From an uncultured Arcobacter sp. (GTDB taxonomy: Bacteria; Campylobacterota; Campylobacteria; Campylobacterales; Arcobacteraceae): DNA of 8,480 nt. The stretch spans positions 1 to 8,480 of the forward strand of contig CAJXWI010000084.1 of the NCBI GenBank assembly GCA_913062735.1. Direction: 5' to 3'. Below, in pieces: positions 1 to 6,481 of this stretch. How positions within the stretch are numbered: position 1 is the stretch's first letter; each line of letters begins with the position of its first letter. The translations under genes were made by a program, and so were the position numbers. The notes under the pieces were generated by a model. That model saw only the letters and a program-made list of their open reading frames with translations. It was not told the DNA's origin and made no database searches.

Positions 1-71
1 TGGGCCAAAAGATTAATACTTAGAACAAAAGCTATAGTTGGGGCTATTAAAGATTTCTTTAACAGTTTCAT
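1..71 (-). CDS. TonB-dependent receptor, N-terminal fragment (signal peptide only), runs off the left edge
   Basis: Reading leftwards from the ATG at 69-71 gives 23 codons beginning MKLLKKSLIAPTIAF and ending in SINLLA, a typical Sec signal peptide with a basic start and a hydrophobic core. It closely resembles the first residues of the complete receptor at 4107-6398 (MKLRKNMLAASSLALMF, then SVNLFAQ). The AAGGA ribosome-binding site just upstream and the promoter elements at 89-145 match those of the complete receptor, and it lies directly downstream of a fecI-fecR pair. From this I infer the start of a second TonB-dependent siderophore receptor, the partner of the FecR at 162-1136. Only the signal peptide is visible, so the substrate and the presence of an STN domain cannot be judged. 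Confidence 0.72.
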   Translation of the reverse strand, partial: MKLLKKSLIAPTIAFVLSINLLA

Positions 72-88
72 TTTTTTCCTTTTGATAT

Positions 89-107
89 GATTTTGAGAAT
101 TAGTATC
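89..107 (-). promoter_or_regulatory. Fur-box-like element in the leader of the left receptor
   Basis: The minus strand reads GATACTAATTCTCAAAATC, matching the 19-base Fur consensus (GATAATGATAATCATTATC) at 13 positions by hand count. The same element with four changes lies at 6417-6435 before the complete receptor, at the same place between the proposed ECF -10 and the ribosome-binding site. Conservation beside diverged sequence suggests function, though shared ancestry of the two leaders would also explain part of it. AT-rich DNA gives partial Fur matches by chance. Confidence 0.42.
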
Positions 108-116
108 TCTAAATCT

Positions 117-145
117 ATAACGAGATTACGAAAAAAAAACGGACA
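117..145 (-). promoter_or_regulatory. Candidate ECF (FecI-type) promoter of the left receptor gene
   Basis: On the minus strand TGTCCG (140-145) is followed after 17 bases by CGTTAT (117-122). The promoter region of the other receptor has TGTCCG and CGTTTA 16 bases apart (6446-6473). ECF sigma factors of the iron-starvation group commonly use a -10 element containing CGT, and the spacing fits a sigma promoter. The pair is the main sequence conserved between the two fecR-receptor gaps apart from the Fur-like element and the ribosome-binding site. No transcript start is known. Confidence 0.5.
131..139. repeat. Homopolymer run of nine A (nine T on the coding strand) inside the promoter spacer
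   Basis: Nine consecutive A residues lie between the proposed -35 (140-145) and -10 (117-122) of the left receptor promoter. The corresponding run in the other receptor promoter is only five bases (6463-6467). Runs of this length are slippage-prone and here any change would alter the -35/-10 spacing. Confidence 0.6.
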
Positions 146-161
146 TTAAAAAGAAAGAAAT

Positions 162-1136
162 TTACTTATTTTTCAAAATATGTAAAATATTGTTTTCTTT
201 TTTTATTTTTAGGGGATATATTTCTGCTAGGGATTGTAAAAACTCATCAAACTTATTTATTGTAAAAACACCTGAGATATTTAACGCTGAAAGCTCATAG
301 TTTTCAAAGTTTGCTCTATAATCATGATAACGTTCAAACTCCTCAAATACTTCTTTTAAGCTTGCTTTTTTAAATTTTAGAATACCTTTTTTCCAATTTG
401 CAATATCTTTTAAATCAAGAGACGTAAAAGCTAAAACTTTTCCTTTTTCATTTACTAAAATAGATTGTTCTTTTGTAAGAACTCTTAAGTTCTTTGCTTC
501 TTTATTTTCATTGTAGATATGTGAAACTCTAACTTTTCCTTCTATTACATTTACTCTTGTTATGTTCTTTAGATTTATTACTTCAAATTTGGTACCCAAT
601 ACCTCAATTATATTTTTTCCACTTTTTATTCTAAAAACTCTGTTTTTATCTTTTGACACAGAAAAAACAGCTTTTCCTTTTTTCAAAGTAAGCAAGCGTT
701 CATTTTTGTAATAATCTACAAATACTTCTGTTTTTACATCTAAATCCAAAACCGAATTATCAGGTAATACAATATTTCTCTTTCCATTATTTACTGTATA
801 GAAGTTTTGTTTATACAAGCTTTTTGAATTTTCATAATAAGTAAAGCCTCCAAAACAGGCGCAAAGAAAAATCACTGAAGCAGCCAAGGGTGCAAAAAGT
901 TTTTTGAAGTTTTTTATTCTATGATCTTTTTTAATATCAAGTCCAATATCATCTTTATCAATATCATTTAGAATACTGTATGAAAAAAAGATATCTTTAT
1001 TTTTCTCATATGCTTCTTTATTTTTCTCATCTTCAATCCAAAGTAAAAACTCTTTTTCTTCAAATTTTTCCAAACCTTCGTTTTGTTTCATTAACCAAGA
1101 AAGGGATTGATTGTATATATCTTCTTTAGTAGTCAT
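162..1136 (-). CDS. FecR-type transmembrane sigma-factor regulator (left cassette)
   Basis: A 324-residue inner-membrane protein that passes the signal from a loaded outer-membrane receptor to its partner ECF sigma factor, acting as an anti-sigma or activating factor. Residues 8-50 form the cytoplasmic N-terminal FecR domain (DUF4880 type) with the conserved tryptophans in LSWLMKQ and FLLWIEDE. Residues 81-100 are the single membrane segment. Residues about 112-205 are the periplasmic FecR domain with the hallmark VLGTKFEV and VNVIEGKVRV. Residues 249-324, starting WKKGILKFKKASLKEVFEEF, form the C-terminal STN-like module that contacts the receptor. Its start overlaps the end of the upstream fecI by 11 bases, with AGGGG six bases before the ATG, so the two are co-transcribed and probably translationally coupled. 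It precedes a receptor gene at the left edge. Its paralogue is at 6482-7447. Membership of the family is firm; the specific ligand is unknown. Confidence 0.93.
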   Translation of the reverse strand: MTTKEDIYNQSLSWLMKQNEGLEKFEEKEFLLWIEDEKNKEAYEKNKDIFFSYSILNDIDKDDIGLDIKKDHRIKNFKKLFAPLAASVIFLCACFGGFTYYENSKSLYKQNFYTVNNGKRNIVLPDNSVLDLDVKTEVFVDYYKNERLLTLKKGKAVFSVSKDKNRVFRIKSGKNIIEVLGTKFEVINLKNITRVNVIEGKVRVSHIYNENKEAKNLRVLTKEQSILVNEKGKVLAFTSLDLKDIANWKKGILKFKKASLKEVFEEFERYHDYRANFENYELSALNISGVFTINKFDEFLQSLAEIYPLKIKKENNILHILKNK

Positions 1137-1611
1137 CTTTTACCCCTGTTTGCACTATGTTTTCTTGGATTTTTCTTGTTGCTCTTTGTATATTCTTTTC
1201 AACTGCACTTACGCTTATTCCCATTATTTTAGCTATTTCTTTTCTTGAATAGCCTTTTATAACATGCAGATAAAAAGATTCTTTTATACGTGGGGAGAGT
1301 TTTTTTAACGTACTTACCAAAAAGTCATTTTTATTTTTTAGTAAAATAAGTTCTTCTGGTTCATCCATTTTTGAAATAGAATGTTTGTCTTCTTCGTACA
1401 AGATTTCTGTATAGTTTTTATGTTTCCTTGAAGAATCAATAACTATATTTCTAGCTATTTTATAAAGATAAGCTCTTTTATTATCAATTTTTTTATCAAT
1501 TTTAAAATTTAGAGCTTTTACATAAGTATCTTGAGTCAAGTCTTTTGCTAAATCTTTATCACCAATTAAACGATAAATAAAACTATGTATTTCTCTATAT
1601 AACTCTGTCAT
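1126..1611 (-). CDS. FecI-type ECF RNA polymerase sigma factor (left cassette)
   Basis: A 161-residue cytoplasmic sigma-70-family factor of the ECF group, expected to direct RNA polymerase to the downstream receptor promoter (candidate at 117-145). Region 2 covers about residues 5-65, with DLTQDTYVKAL (core binding) and AYLYKIARNIVID (-10 recognition). An acidic linker at 70-95 follows. Region 4 covers about 98-150, with the helix-turn-helix GYSRKEIAKIMGISVSAVEK that reads the -35. The normal length for this family is 160-180 residues. It aligns without gaps over residues 1-150 to the sigma factor at 7444-7917, with 77 identities by hand count, so they are paralogues and may recognise similar promoters. 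It overlaps fecR by 11 bases. No strong ribosome-binding site precedes the ATG. A TATAAT promoter element lies at 1659-1664. Confidence 0.93.
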   Translation of the reverse strand: MTELYREIHSFIYRLIGDKDLAKDLTQDTYVKALNFKIDKKIDNKRAYLYKIARNIVIDSSRKHKNYTEILYEEDKHSISKMDEPEELILLKNKNDFLVSTLKKLSPRIKESFYLHVIKGYSRKEIAKIMGISVSAVEKNIQRATRKIQENIVQTGVKDDY

Positions 1612-1648
1612 TAATATATCATTCTTTTCACAAATAATTTTACACTTT

Positions 1649-1667
1649 AATATTAAGAATTATAATC
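1649..1667 (-). promoter_or_regulatory. Candidate housekeeping -10 with overlapping weak Fur-box-like site upstream of the left fecI
   Basis: On the minus strand a perfect TATAAT (1659-1664) lies about 48 bases before the fecI ATG, just after the hairpin that closes the previous operon. The surrounding 19 bases, GATTATAATTCTTAATATT, match the Fur consensus at 12 positions by hand count and share the AATTCT core with the receptor-leader element at 89-107. An iron-repressed sigma-70 promoter for fecI is what the FecI paradigm predicts. The Fur match is weak for such AT-rich DNA. The rest of the 102-base gap holds nothing else I can name. Confidence 0.38.
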
Positions 1668-1692
1668 AATTAAATATTAAAACTTACCTATT

Positions 1693-1720
1693 GCAATAAT
1701 TTAATATACTAAATTATTGC
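1693..1720 (-). terminator. Perfect 11-bp hairpin over the stop codon, candidate terminator of the receptor operon
   Basis: GCAATAATTTA (1693-1703) and TAAATTATTGC (1710-1720) are perfect reverse complements around a six-base loop. The stem contains the TAA stop of the gene at 1714-2211. The stem is AT-rich and is followed on the minus strand by only a short, interrupted U-rich stretch (GTTTTAAT about ten bases later), so it is an atypical intrinsic terminator. Its position between the operon end and the next fecI promoter supports the role. It could instead act as an mRNA 3'-end stabiliser or a site of read-through control. Confidence 0.45.
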
Positions 1721-2211
1721 TTCTTCTTAATTTCTTGCATAAGTTTATTAGTATTTCTTGCACTCATAAAAATAGTTGCAAAAAGTAGTATAAATGCAAT
1801 AATAATTGATACTATAACAGCGTTACTTGTAGAAATTTTTGCATCACTTCTTGCTTTTTTCTTTTTTTCTTTTTCTTTTTCTTTTTCTTTTTTTATAAAA
1901 CCTTCTTTGGGGGGAATTCCATCTTTTACAATTGTATGGCCTTTCCCTCCATCTAGGATAACTTGATAAGGAATTTTTGGTATTTTTATGCTTACCTCTC
2001 CTTCACTACCTAGTCTTTTTTCATAAAGTATTTCATCTGAAGAAGTAGCTTTAACTCTTACCATAGCACCTGCAGCACTTTCCCCTGTGTTAAAGCCTCC
2101 ACTTATCATTATGCTTCCGTCATCATTATCCATAATATTTAATAACAAGGAATGTGAGTATAAAGATAAGGGTAAAAGCATTAGTATCATAATATTTAAT
2201 TTAATTTTCAT
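1714..2211 (-). CDS. NikL/CbiL-like periplasmic metal-handling protein with C-terminal membrane anchor
   Basis: A 165-residue protein. Residues 1-19 are a signal peptide; cleavage after LYS would leave a histidine (H20) as the new N-terminus. Residues 20-100 look like the small beta-sandwich domain of NikL/CbiL-type nickel/cobalt transporter accessory proteins: ISGGF...GESAAGAMVRV, then ILYEKRLGSEGEVSIKIP, then YQVILDGGKGH. In that family an N-terminal histidine and the terminal GH are plausible metal ligands. Residues 107-119 are a run of alternating lysine and glutamate, probably a stiff linker, encoded by a hexanucleotide repeat. Residues 131-149 are a membrane helix, leaving a short basic cytoplasmic tail. 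A strong AAAGGAG site lies inside the end of the upstream PepSY gene, one base separates the two genes, and this is the last gene before a hairpin. I infer a membrane-tethered protein that binds iron or its complex after reduction. The family call rests on residue pattern alone; a generic carboxypeptidase-regulatory-like or DUF4198 domain is the alternative. Confidence 0.62.
   Translation of the reverse strand: MKIKLNIMILMLLPLSLYSHSLLLNIMDNDDGSIMISGGFNTGESAAGAMVRVKATSSDEILYEKRLGSEGEVSIKIPKIPYQVILDGGKGHTIVKDGIPPKEGFIKKEKEKEKEKKKKARSDAKISTSNAVIVSIIIAFILLFATIFMSARNTNKLMQEIKKKQ
1869..1892. repeat. Four tandem CTTTTT units within the Lys-Glu linker coding region
   Basis: The plus strand has C at 1869, 1875, 1881 and 1887, each followed by five T, giving four hexamer units, with a seven-T stretch on one side (1862-1868) and further T residues on the other. 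On the coding strand each unit encodes one Lys-Glu pair, so gain or loss of units would lengthen or shorten the linker without breaking the frame. Confidence 0.8.
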
Positions 2212-2212
2212 T

Positions 2213-3784
2213 TTATTTATCTCCTTTAGTATTTGACCAAAAAAGTTTTGCTTCTGTTCTATTTTTTGGTAATTTTTTTGATATATAAATAAACGCTATT
2301 CCCAATAAAGTTAAAACTATATCTATGCTTAGTGTACTAGTTAAGTTTAATAACTCATTTAACGTAATATCTATAAAATATATATGAGAACATACAGAAA
2401 GTATGAAAAGTACTCCACCAACAAAAAAGAAATTTTTAGCTACTTCATAGGAATTGACTTTATAAAAAGAGTAAAAAAGAGTAAATAACCATACATTATA
2501 AAATATACCTTTTTGCCATAAAACTCTATCTGCTAAATCAAAGGGTAAAAGCCATTGTAAAACAAACAAACTTGCAGTTGCTGGAATAATTCCTATCATA
2601 CTTGCTAAGGAAAATTTTCCAATCCAATGATAAAAAACAACTTTGTCTTGGAATTTTTTTGCTTTTTTTTCAAGATATAACATAGTCCCAAATCCAATTC
2701 CAACTGCACACAATGCCATTAATACAGCTATAATAGTTCTAGAAATAATATCAAGGCCAAATAAAAAATGTAAGAAAAATAATGCTTCTGCAACAAAAAC
2801 AGGAAGTTTTTTATCCATAACTTTTTGTTGTTTTATTAATTTCCCACTAACAGCACTTAAAATAATCAAAGGTCTATTGAATATTCCTCCATTTAAAAAT
2901 GGTTTGTAAGGATTGTAAGCTATCATTTCCACTTGTGCATTTTTGTCATTCCAGTTCATTAATCGTATTTGTTTAAAAGTTAGTTGTGGATTTATTTTTT
3001 GCGCAATAAGTATTAAGTCATTTACTGCTTTCATTGGTGCTGCTTCATTGGCTCTTGCTATAGGTTTATTTTGTGGGAATAAAATCGAGCCTACAAATAC
3101 ATCAATAACTTTTGTTTCACCTTTAGAAAGTATCTGAATCATTGGACTTGAACTAATTAAACCTATGTTCATAAATGCACTCGTAAGTGTAATTAAAAAT
3201 AAAGGTAAAAATATCCATGAAAATATTTTTACATGGACTTTTGAAAACATTGATTGTTGAGTTTTTCCTTTGTTTTTAAAATTTATTATAAGCACCATTA
3301 TAAGTCCAGTAATAATTAAAATTAGAGTTGCAAGTGCTACAAAACCAAAAAATATCATTCCTATAATTTTTAGAGGCGCTCCATAATGTAGTTCATTTAT
3401 AAAATTTGCAAGATTAGATTGTTCTTTTGTTTCATTGTTTAGTTTTTCATTTGTTATGGGATTAAAAGCATGCTCATTTGCAAATATATGAGAAATTACA
3501 ACAGCCGGATCTCCCATATTTCCAGGAAGACTTACTATAATATTATCTCTTGGAAAATCTTGGTTTTCTAAAACTGTATTTATCATGCTATTATAATCAA
3601 CTTTTGTAATATCAACTTGTTCAATAAGTCTTGACGCTTTCTCCCATGTTTTAACATACGGTAAATAAACAGTAAATACTCCAAAAAATATTGCAATATA
3701 CATAAAAGAAGAAATGAGAATACCTAATGCAATATGCATTCTAAAGAGTCTTTGTCGAAAAAGTTTTGATTTATTTTCTTGCAT
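2213..3784 (-). CDS. PepSY-TM family inner-membrane protein, probable ferrisiderophore reductase
   Basis: A 523-residue polytopic protein. The open frame extends 40 codons further up, but that part is Cys/Tyr-rich and antisense-like, lies inside the upstream gene, and lacks a ribosome-binding site. The ATG at 3782-3784 has AAAGG upstream and starts with the basic, family-like MQENKSKLFRQRLFRMHIALG. Hydrophobic segments fall at about 16-42, 139-168, 184-208, 342-370, 386-412, 426-442, 452-471 and 484-502, with two periplasmic PepSY-like domains between the first two and between the third and fourth. Histidines at or near membrane segments (H17, H133, H184, H339, H386) are candidate haem ligands. 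Known relatives such as FoxB and FpvG of Pseudomonas sit beside siderophore receptors and reduce iron in the periplasm or at the membrane. The upstream DUF3649 stop and this start share one base (TAATG), so translation is coupled. The family is firm; reductase activity is inferred. Confidence 0.88.
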   Translation of the reverse strand: MQENKSKLFRQRLFRMHIALGILISSFMYIAIFFGVFTVYLPYVKTWEKASRLIEQVDITKVDYNSMINTVLENQDFPRDNIIVSLPGNMGDPAVVISHIFANEHAFNPITNEKLNNETKEQSNLANFINELHYGAPLKIIGMIFFGFVALATLILIITGLIMVLIINFKNKGKTQQSMFSKVHVKIFSWIFLPLFLITLTSAFMNIGLISSSPMIQILSKGETKVIDVFVGSILFPQNKPIARANEAAPMKAVNDLILIAQKINPQLTFKQIRLMNWNDKNAQVEMIAYNPYKPFLNGGIFNRPLIILSAVSGKLIKQQKVMDKKLPVFVAEALFFLHFLFGLDIISRTIIAVLMALCAVGIGFGTMLYLEKKAKKFQDKVVFYHWIGKFSLASMIGIIPATASLFVLQWLLPFDLADRVLWQKGIFYNVWLFTLFYSFYKVNSYEVAKNFFFVGGVLFILSVCSHIYFIDITLNELLNLTSTLSIDIVLTLLGIAFIYISKKLPKNRTEAKLFWSNTKGDK

Positions 3785-4095
3785 TAATAGCCTTTGGCAT
3801 AAAATATAAGTGAAATGGAAAATATTATTGTAGGAATTAAGAATCTTAGTAAAGCACTTAGTTTTGTATAAGATAATGCAATATATGTACTTACAAATGC
3901 CCAAGCAAAAGTATTAAATAAAATAGAAATAATTGCTGATTCTTCCACATTAAGAGGAACTACTACTGCAAGTAAGGTCATTCCTAAATAAGAAACAATT
4001 AAACCTCCCAAAAGGGAGATTAATATTCTAAATAGTCCTATTTTTTTACCACTTTTTTCCGGAATAGTTAAATAATTATAAAGTTTTTTTATCAT
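3784..4095 (-). CDS. DUF3649 family small membrane protein of an iron-uptake operon
   Basis: A 103-residue protein with three predicted membrane helices, at about residues 22-48 (LFRILISLLGGLIVSYLG onwards), 55-75 (IISILFNTFAWAFVSTYIAL) and 82-100. The pattern of a glycine-rich first helix, a VPLN..E loop and a second helix with FAWAF matches the DUF3649 family, which is repeatedly found between a TonB-dependent siderophore receptor and a PepSY-TM protein. Its role is not established; an accessory subunit of the PepSY reductase is a reasonable guess from the constant pairing. It starts 11 bases after the receptor stop without a clear ribosome-binding site, so it probably depends on translation of the receptor. 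Its stop overlaps the PepSY start by one base. Confidence 0.82.
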   Translation of the reverse strand: MIKKLYNYLTIPEKSGKKIGLFRILISLLGGLIVSYLGMTLLAVVVPLNVEESAIISILFNTFAWAFVSTYIALSYTKLSALLRFLIPTIIFSISLIFYAKGY

Positions 4096-4106
4096 TATAG
4101 TTTCAT

Positions 4107-6398
4107 TTAAAAGGTGTAACTAACTTTAGCTAAGACAGTTCGTGAATCTCCTAAATAAACTCTTTGTCCCGACATAGCTCCATCTACATACTCTTCATTA
4201 CTTAAGTTCTGTATACTTAAATTTGCTTGCCAGTTATCTTTTTCATAAGCAATAGTTGCATTATAAATAATAACAGAATTAAGTTCTATAGTATTGGCAG
4301 TATTGGCATATTTACTTCCTATATATCTAGCTCCACCACCAATATACATACTTGGCAAATTAAATTTGGCAAGGTTATATCTTGTAAATATATTTGCTGT
4401 GTGCTTTGGAATATTTATTAAATCCTTATCATTATTGTCTCTATCTTTTGTAGTTGTATATCCATATGATGCCATTAATGATAATTCATTTGTAATATTT
4501 CCACTTAAATCAATCTCAAAACCTTTACTATGTTGTTCTCCACTAGAAATAAAAGCTGTTAATAAAGCTGAATTGGGATCATCAATAGCTACATTTGTTT
4601 TTTCGATTTTAAAAATTGCTGCTGTTAAATTAAATCTGTCATCAAATAATTTCTGTTTGATTCCTAACTCAAAGCCTTTTCCCTCTTCAGGAGTCAGTAT
4701 ATTTCCATCCACATCAGATTTACTATTTGGAGTAAATGATTCTGAGTAGTTTACATAAATTGATGTTTGTGGTGTAGCTTTATAAACTAATCCTAATGAT
4801 GGTGATAAAGCATCACTTTCTTGTCCCTTTTTTGCTCTTGACTCACTATATCTTAAGCCAGCATTTACAATTAAATTATCGCTTAAACTTATACTGTCTT
4901 GTATAAAGGCTCCCCAAGATTCTGTATAAGTTTTTTGAGTTGAATAATCTGCTGCACTAGGATGATCAGATAAACTAGTTAATCTCTCATATGATGGATT
5001 TGATAAATCTAAAGAATAGAAGGCAGATGTATCAAAATGCATATCAAGTTTTGAAGATGCTTTATTATAATCAGCACCTGCACTTAGCTTATGTTCAATA
5101 CCTGCAATGTCAATATCTTTATTAAGTGTATATTGAAGTGCATGTTCTTGAAAGGATTGTTTTTGATATGCATAAGCTCTTTTGAGTATATTTGTAGTTT
5201 CATTATAAGAAAAAGGAATATGTACATCATCTGCATTATAAATATAATCTATATATCTGTACTTAAAGTTTGAATTCCAAGTATCAAAAGTGCTATCAAA
5301 ATCAAGCCCTACTATTTTTTGTGTTTTTATAAATTCTTCATCTGGATTACTAATGGTATTTTCTCTTGAATCCATTATTTTTCCATCACTATTTACATAA
5401 TGTCCGAATGTAGAAGGTGAAGTTTCTTTAAAATATTCAGCACTTAAAGTTAATGTATGCTTGTCATTAATATCATATGCAATACTTGGAGATATGAATA
5501 TTCTATTGGTATCTGTATTACTATTGGTGAAGCCTTTATCATTTGTTAACGTAGAAATAAGTCTAAAGTAAAGTGATTCTTCTTTATTTAAACTTCCTCC
5601 TAAATCAACTTTAGTACTATATGATGGATTGTCATTTACTTCTAGTTCCACTTTAGCCAACGACTCTTTTATAGCTTTCTTTTTTACTAAATTAACAATT
5701 CCCCCTGGACTTGATTTTCCATATTGCAAAGAATCAGGTCCCTTTTGTACTTCAACAGCAGAAAAATTAAAAACAACAGGACTGTTAATCGCATTTGTTA
5801 TTTTTAAACCATCTACTAAAATAGGAACTCCTGAAAATCCTCTCATAGCTATCTGATTTGTCCGACCATGATTATTTCCAGTATATACGGTATTTGAAGA
5901 AAATTCTATAATATTTTCAATACTTTGTAATTGTGCATCGTTCATAAAATTTTCATTAAAAACTTGAATAGACTTTGCCGTGTTATCCAATGATAGGTTA
6001 GTTCTGTTTGCTTTCATTTCATTGTTATGTAAGTAAGCCGATGTAGTTTTTGATACAATATCTACATTCCCTAAACTTGTTGAGTCTGAATTCTTCATTT
6101 TAGCTTCTATTTTTACAATAACAATTGCATCGTTTTTAATGATAGCTTTTAAACCTGTACCTTTTAACAGTACTTTTAGTGTTTCTTCTAAACCTTCAAT
6201 GTTTTGAACATTGTTTGTTTCTTGAGATTCTAATAACTTATCATTTGCAATATATGACAAATGAGATTTTTTTGATATAATTTCTAGAGCTTCTTTTAGA
6301 GTTTTGTTTTGTATAGTATAGGCATCTTGGGCGAACAAGTTGACACTAAACATTAAAGCTAAACTAGAGGCCGCTAGCATATTCTTTCGCAATTTCAT
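4107..6398 (-). CDS. TonB-dependent ferrisiderophore receptor with STN signalling domain
   Basis: A 763-residue outer-membrane receptor. Residues 1-23 are a signal peptide (cleavage LFA/Q). Residues 25-97 are the STN domain (YTIQNKTLKEALEIISKKS to KNDAIVIVK), which in FecA- and FpvA-type transducers contacts FecR. A probable TonB box lies near GNVDIVSK (110-117). The plug covers about 130-240 with IAMRGFSGVPILVDG and VEVQKGPDSLQYGKSSPGG, hallmarks of the siderophore-receptor branch. The 22-strand barrel fills 250-763 and ends in LAKVSYTF with the required terminal phenylalanine. It carries conserved late motifs YVNYSESFTPN, GFELGIK and NLSNEEYV. Length and domain order are normal and complete. 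AAGGA lies eight bases before the ATG. It is the first gene of a four-gene operon, directly downstream of a fecI-fecR pair, so it should sense and import the same siderophore. Which one cannot be read from sequence; a hydroxamate-type ferrisiderophore is a guess. Confidence 0.95.
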   Translation of the reverse strand: MKLRKNMLAASSLALMFSVNLFAQDAYTIQNKTLKEALEIISKKSHLSYIANDKLLESQETNNVQNIEGLEETLKVLLKGTGLKAIIKNDAIVIVKIEAKMKNSDSTSLGNVDIVSKTTSAYLHNNEMKANRTNLSLDNTAKSIQVFNENFMNDAQLQSIENIIEFSSNTVYTGNNHGRTNQIAMRGFSGVPILVDGLKITNAINSPVVFNFSAVEVQKGPDSLQYGKSSPGGIVNLVKKKAIKESLAKVELEVNDNPSYSTKVDLGGSLNKEESLYFRLISTLTNDKGFTNSNTDTNRIFISPSIAYDINDKHTLTLSAEYFKETSPSTFGHYVNSDGKIMDSRENTISNPDEEFIKTQKIVGLDFDSTFDTWNSNFKYRYIDYIYNADDVHIPFSYNETTNILKRAYAYQKQSFQEHALQYTLNKDIDIAGIEHKLSAGADYNKASSKLDMHFDTSAFYSLDLSNPSYERLTSLSDHPSAADYSTQKTYTESWGAFIQDSISLSDNLIVNAGLRYSESRAKKGQESDALSPSLGLVYKATPQTSIYVNYSESFTPNSKSDVDGNILTPEEGKGFELGIKQKLFDDRFNLTAAIFKIEKTNVAIDDPNSALLTAFISSGEQHSKGFEIDLSGNITNELSLMASYGYTTTKDRDNNDKDLINIPKHTANIFTRYNLAKFNLPSMYIGGGARYIGSKYANTANTIELNSVIIYNATIAYEKDNWQANLSIQNLSNEEYVDGAMSGQRVYLGDSRTVLAKVSYTF

Positions 6399-6416
6399 TT
6401 CTTTTTTCCTTGTTTT

Positions 6417-6435
6417 GATTATGAGAACTAATATC
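6417..6435 (-). promoter_or_regulatory. Fur-box-like element in the leader of the complete receptor
   Basis: The minus strand reads GATATTAGTTCTCATAATC, 13 of 19 matches to the Fur consensus by hand count, and is nearly the same as the element at 89-107. It lies between the candidate ECF -10 (6448-6451) and the AAGGA ribosome-binding site, where bound Fur would block initiation or early elongation. The internal GAGA-N7-TCTC symmetry, extending two bases left of the element, could alternatively be the site of another dimeric regulator. Confidence 0.42.
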
Positions 6436-6445
6436 TCTTGCTAAT

Positions 6446-6473
6446 TAAACGAAGTAAGTCACAAAAACGGACA
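6446..6473 (-). promoter_or_regulatory. Candidate ECF (FecI-type) promoter of the receptor operon
   Basis: On the minus strand TGTCCG (6468-6473) is followed after 16 bases by CGTTTA (6446-6451), matching the arrangement at 117-145 before the other receptor. It lies just downstream of the fecR stop, where FecI-dependent promoters of fecA-type genes are found. The 83-base gap has no hairpin, so some read-through from fecI-fecR is also possible. Confidence 0.5.
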
Positions 6474-6481
6474 AGATTATT

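Noticed and set aside
2643..3137. Plus-strand frames at 2643-2909 and 2943-3137
   Set aside because: Both are antisense to the PepSY-TM gene, have no ribosome-binding site and show the Phe/Ile-rich composition of reversed membrane codons.
3785..3904. A 40-codon upstream extension of the PepSY frame starting at 3904
   Set aside because: It lies wholly inside the DUF3649 gene, has Cys/Tyr-rich non-family sequence and no ribosome-binding site. The ATG at 3784 has AAAGG, and the TAATG overlap and a family-like N-terminus support it.
4227..5856. Several plus-strand frames (4227-4421, 4294-4749, 5091-5273, 5629-5856)
   Set aside because: All are antisense shadows of the receptor barrel and plug, without conserved motifs or start signals.
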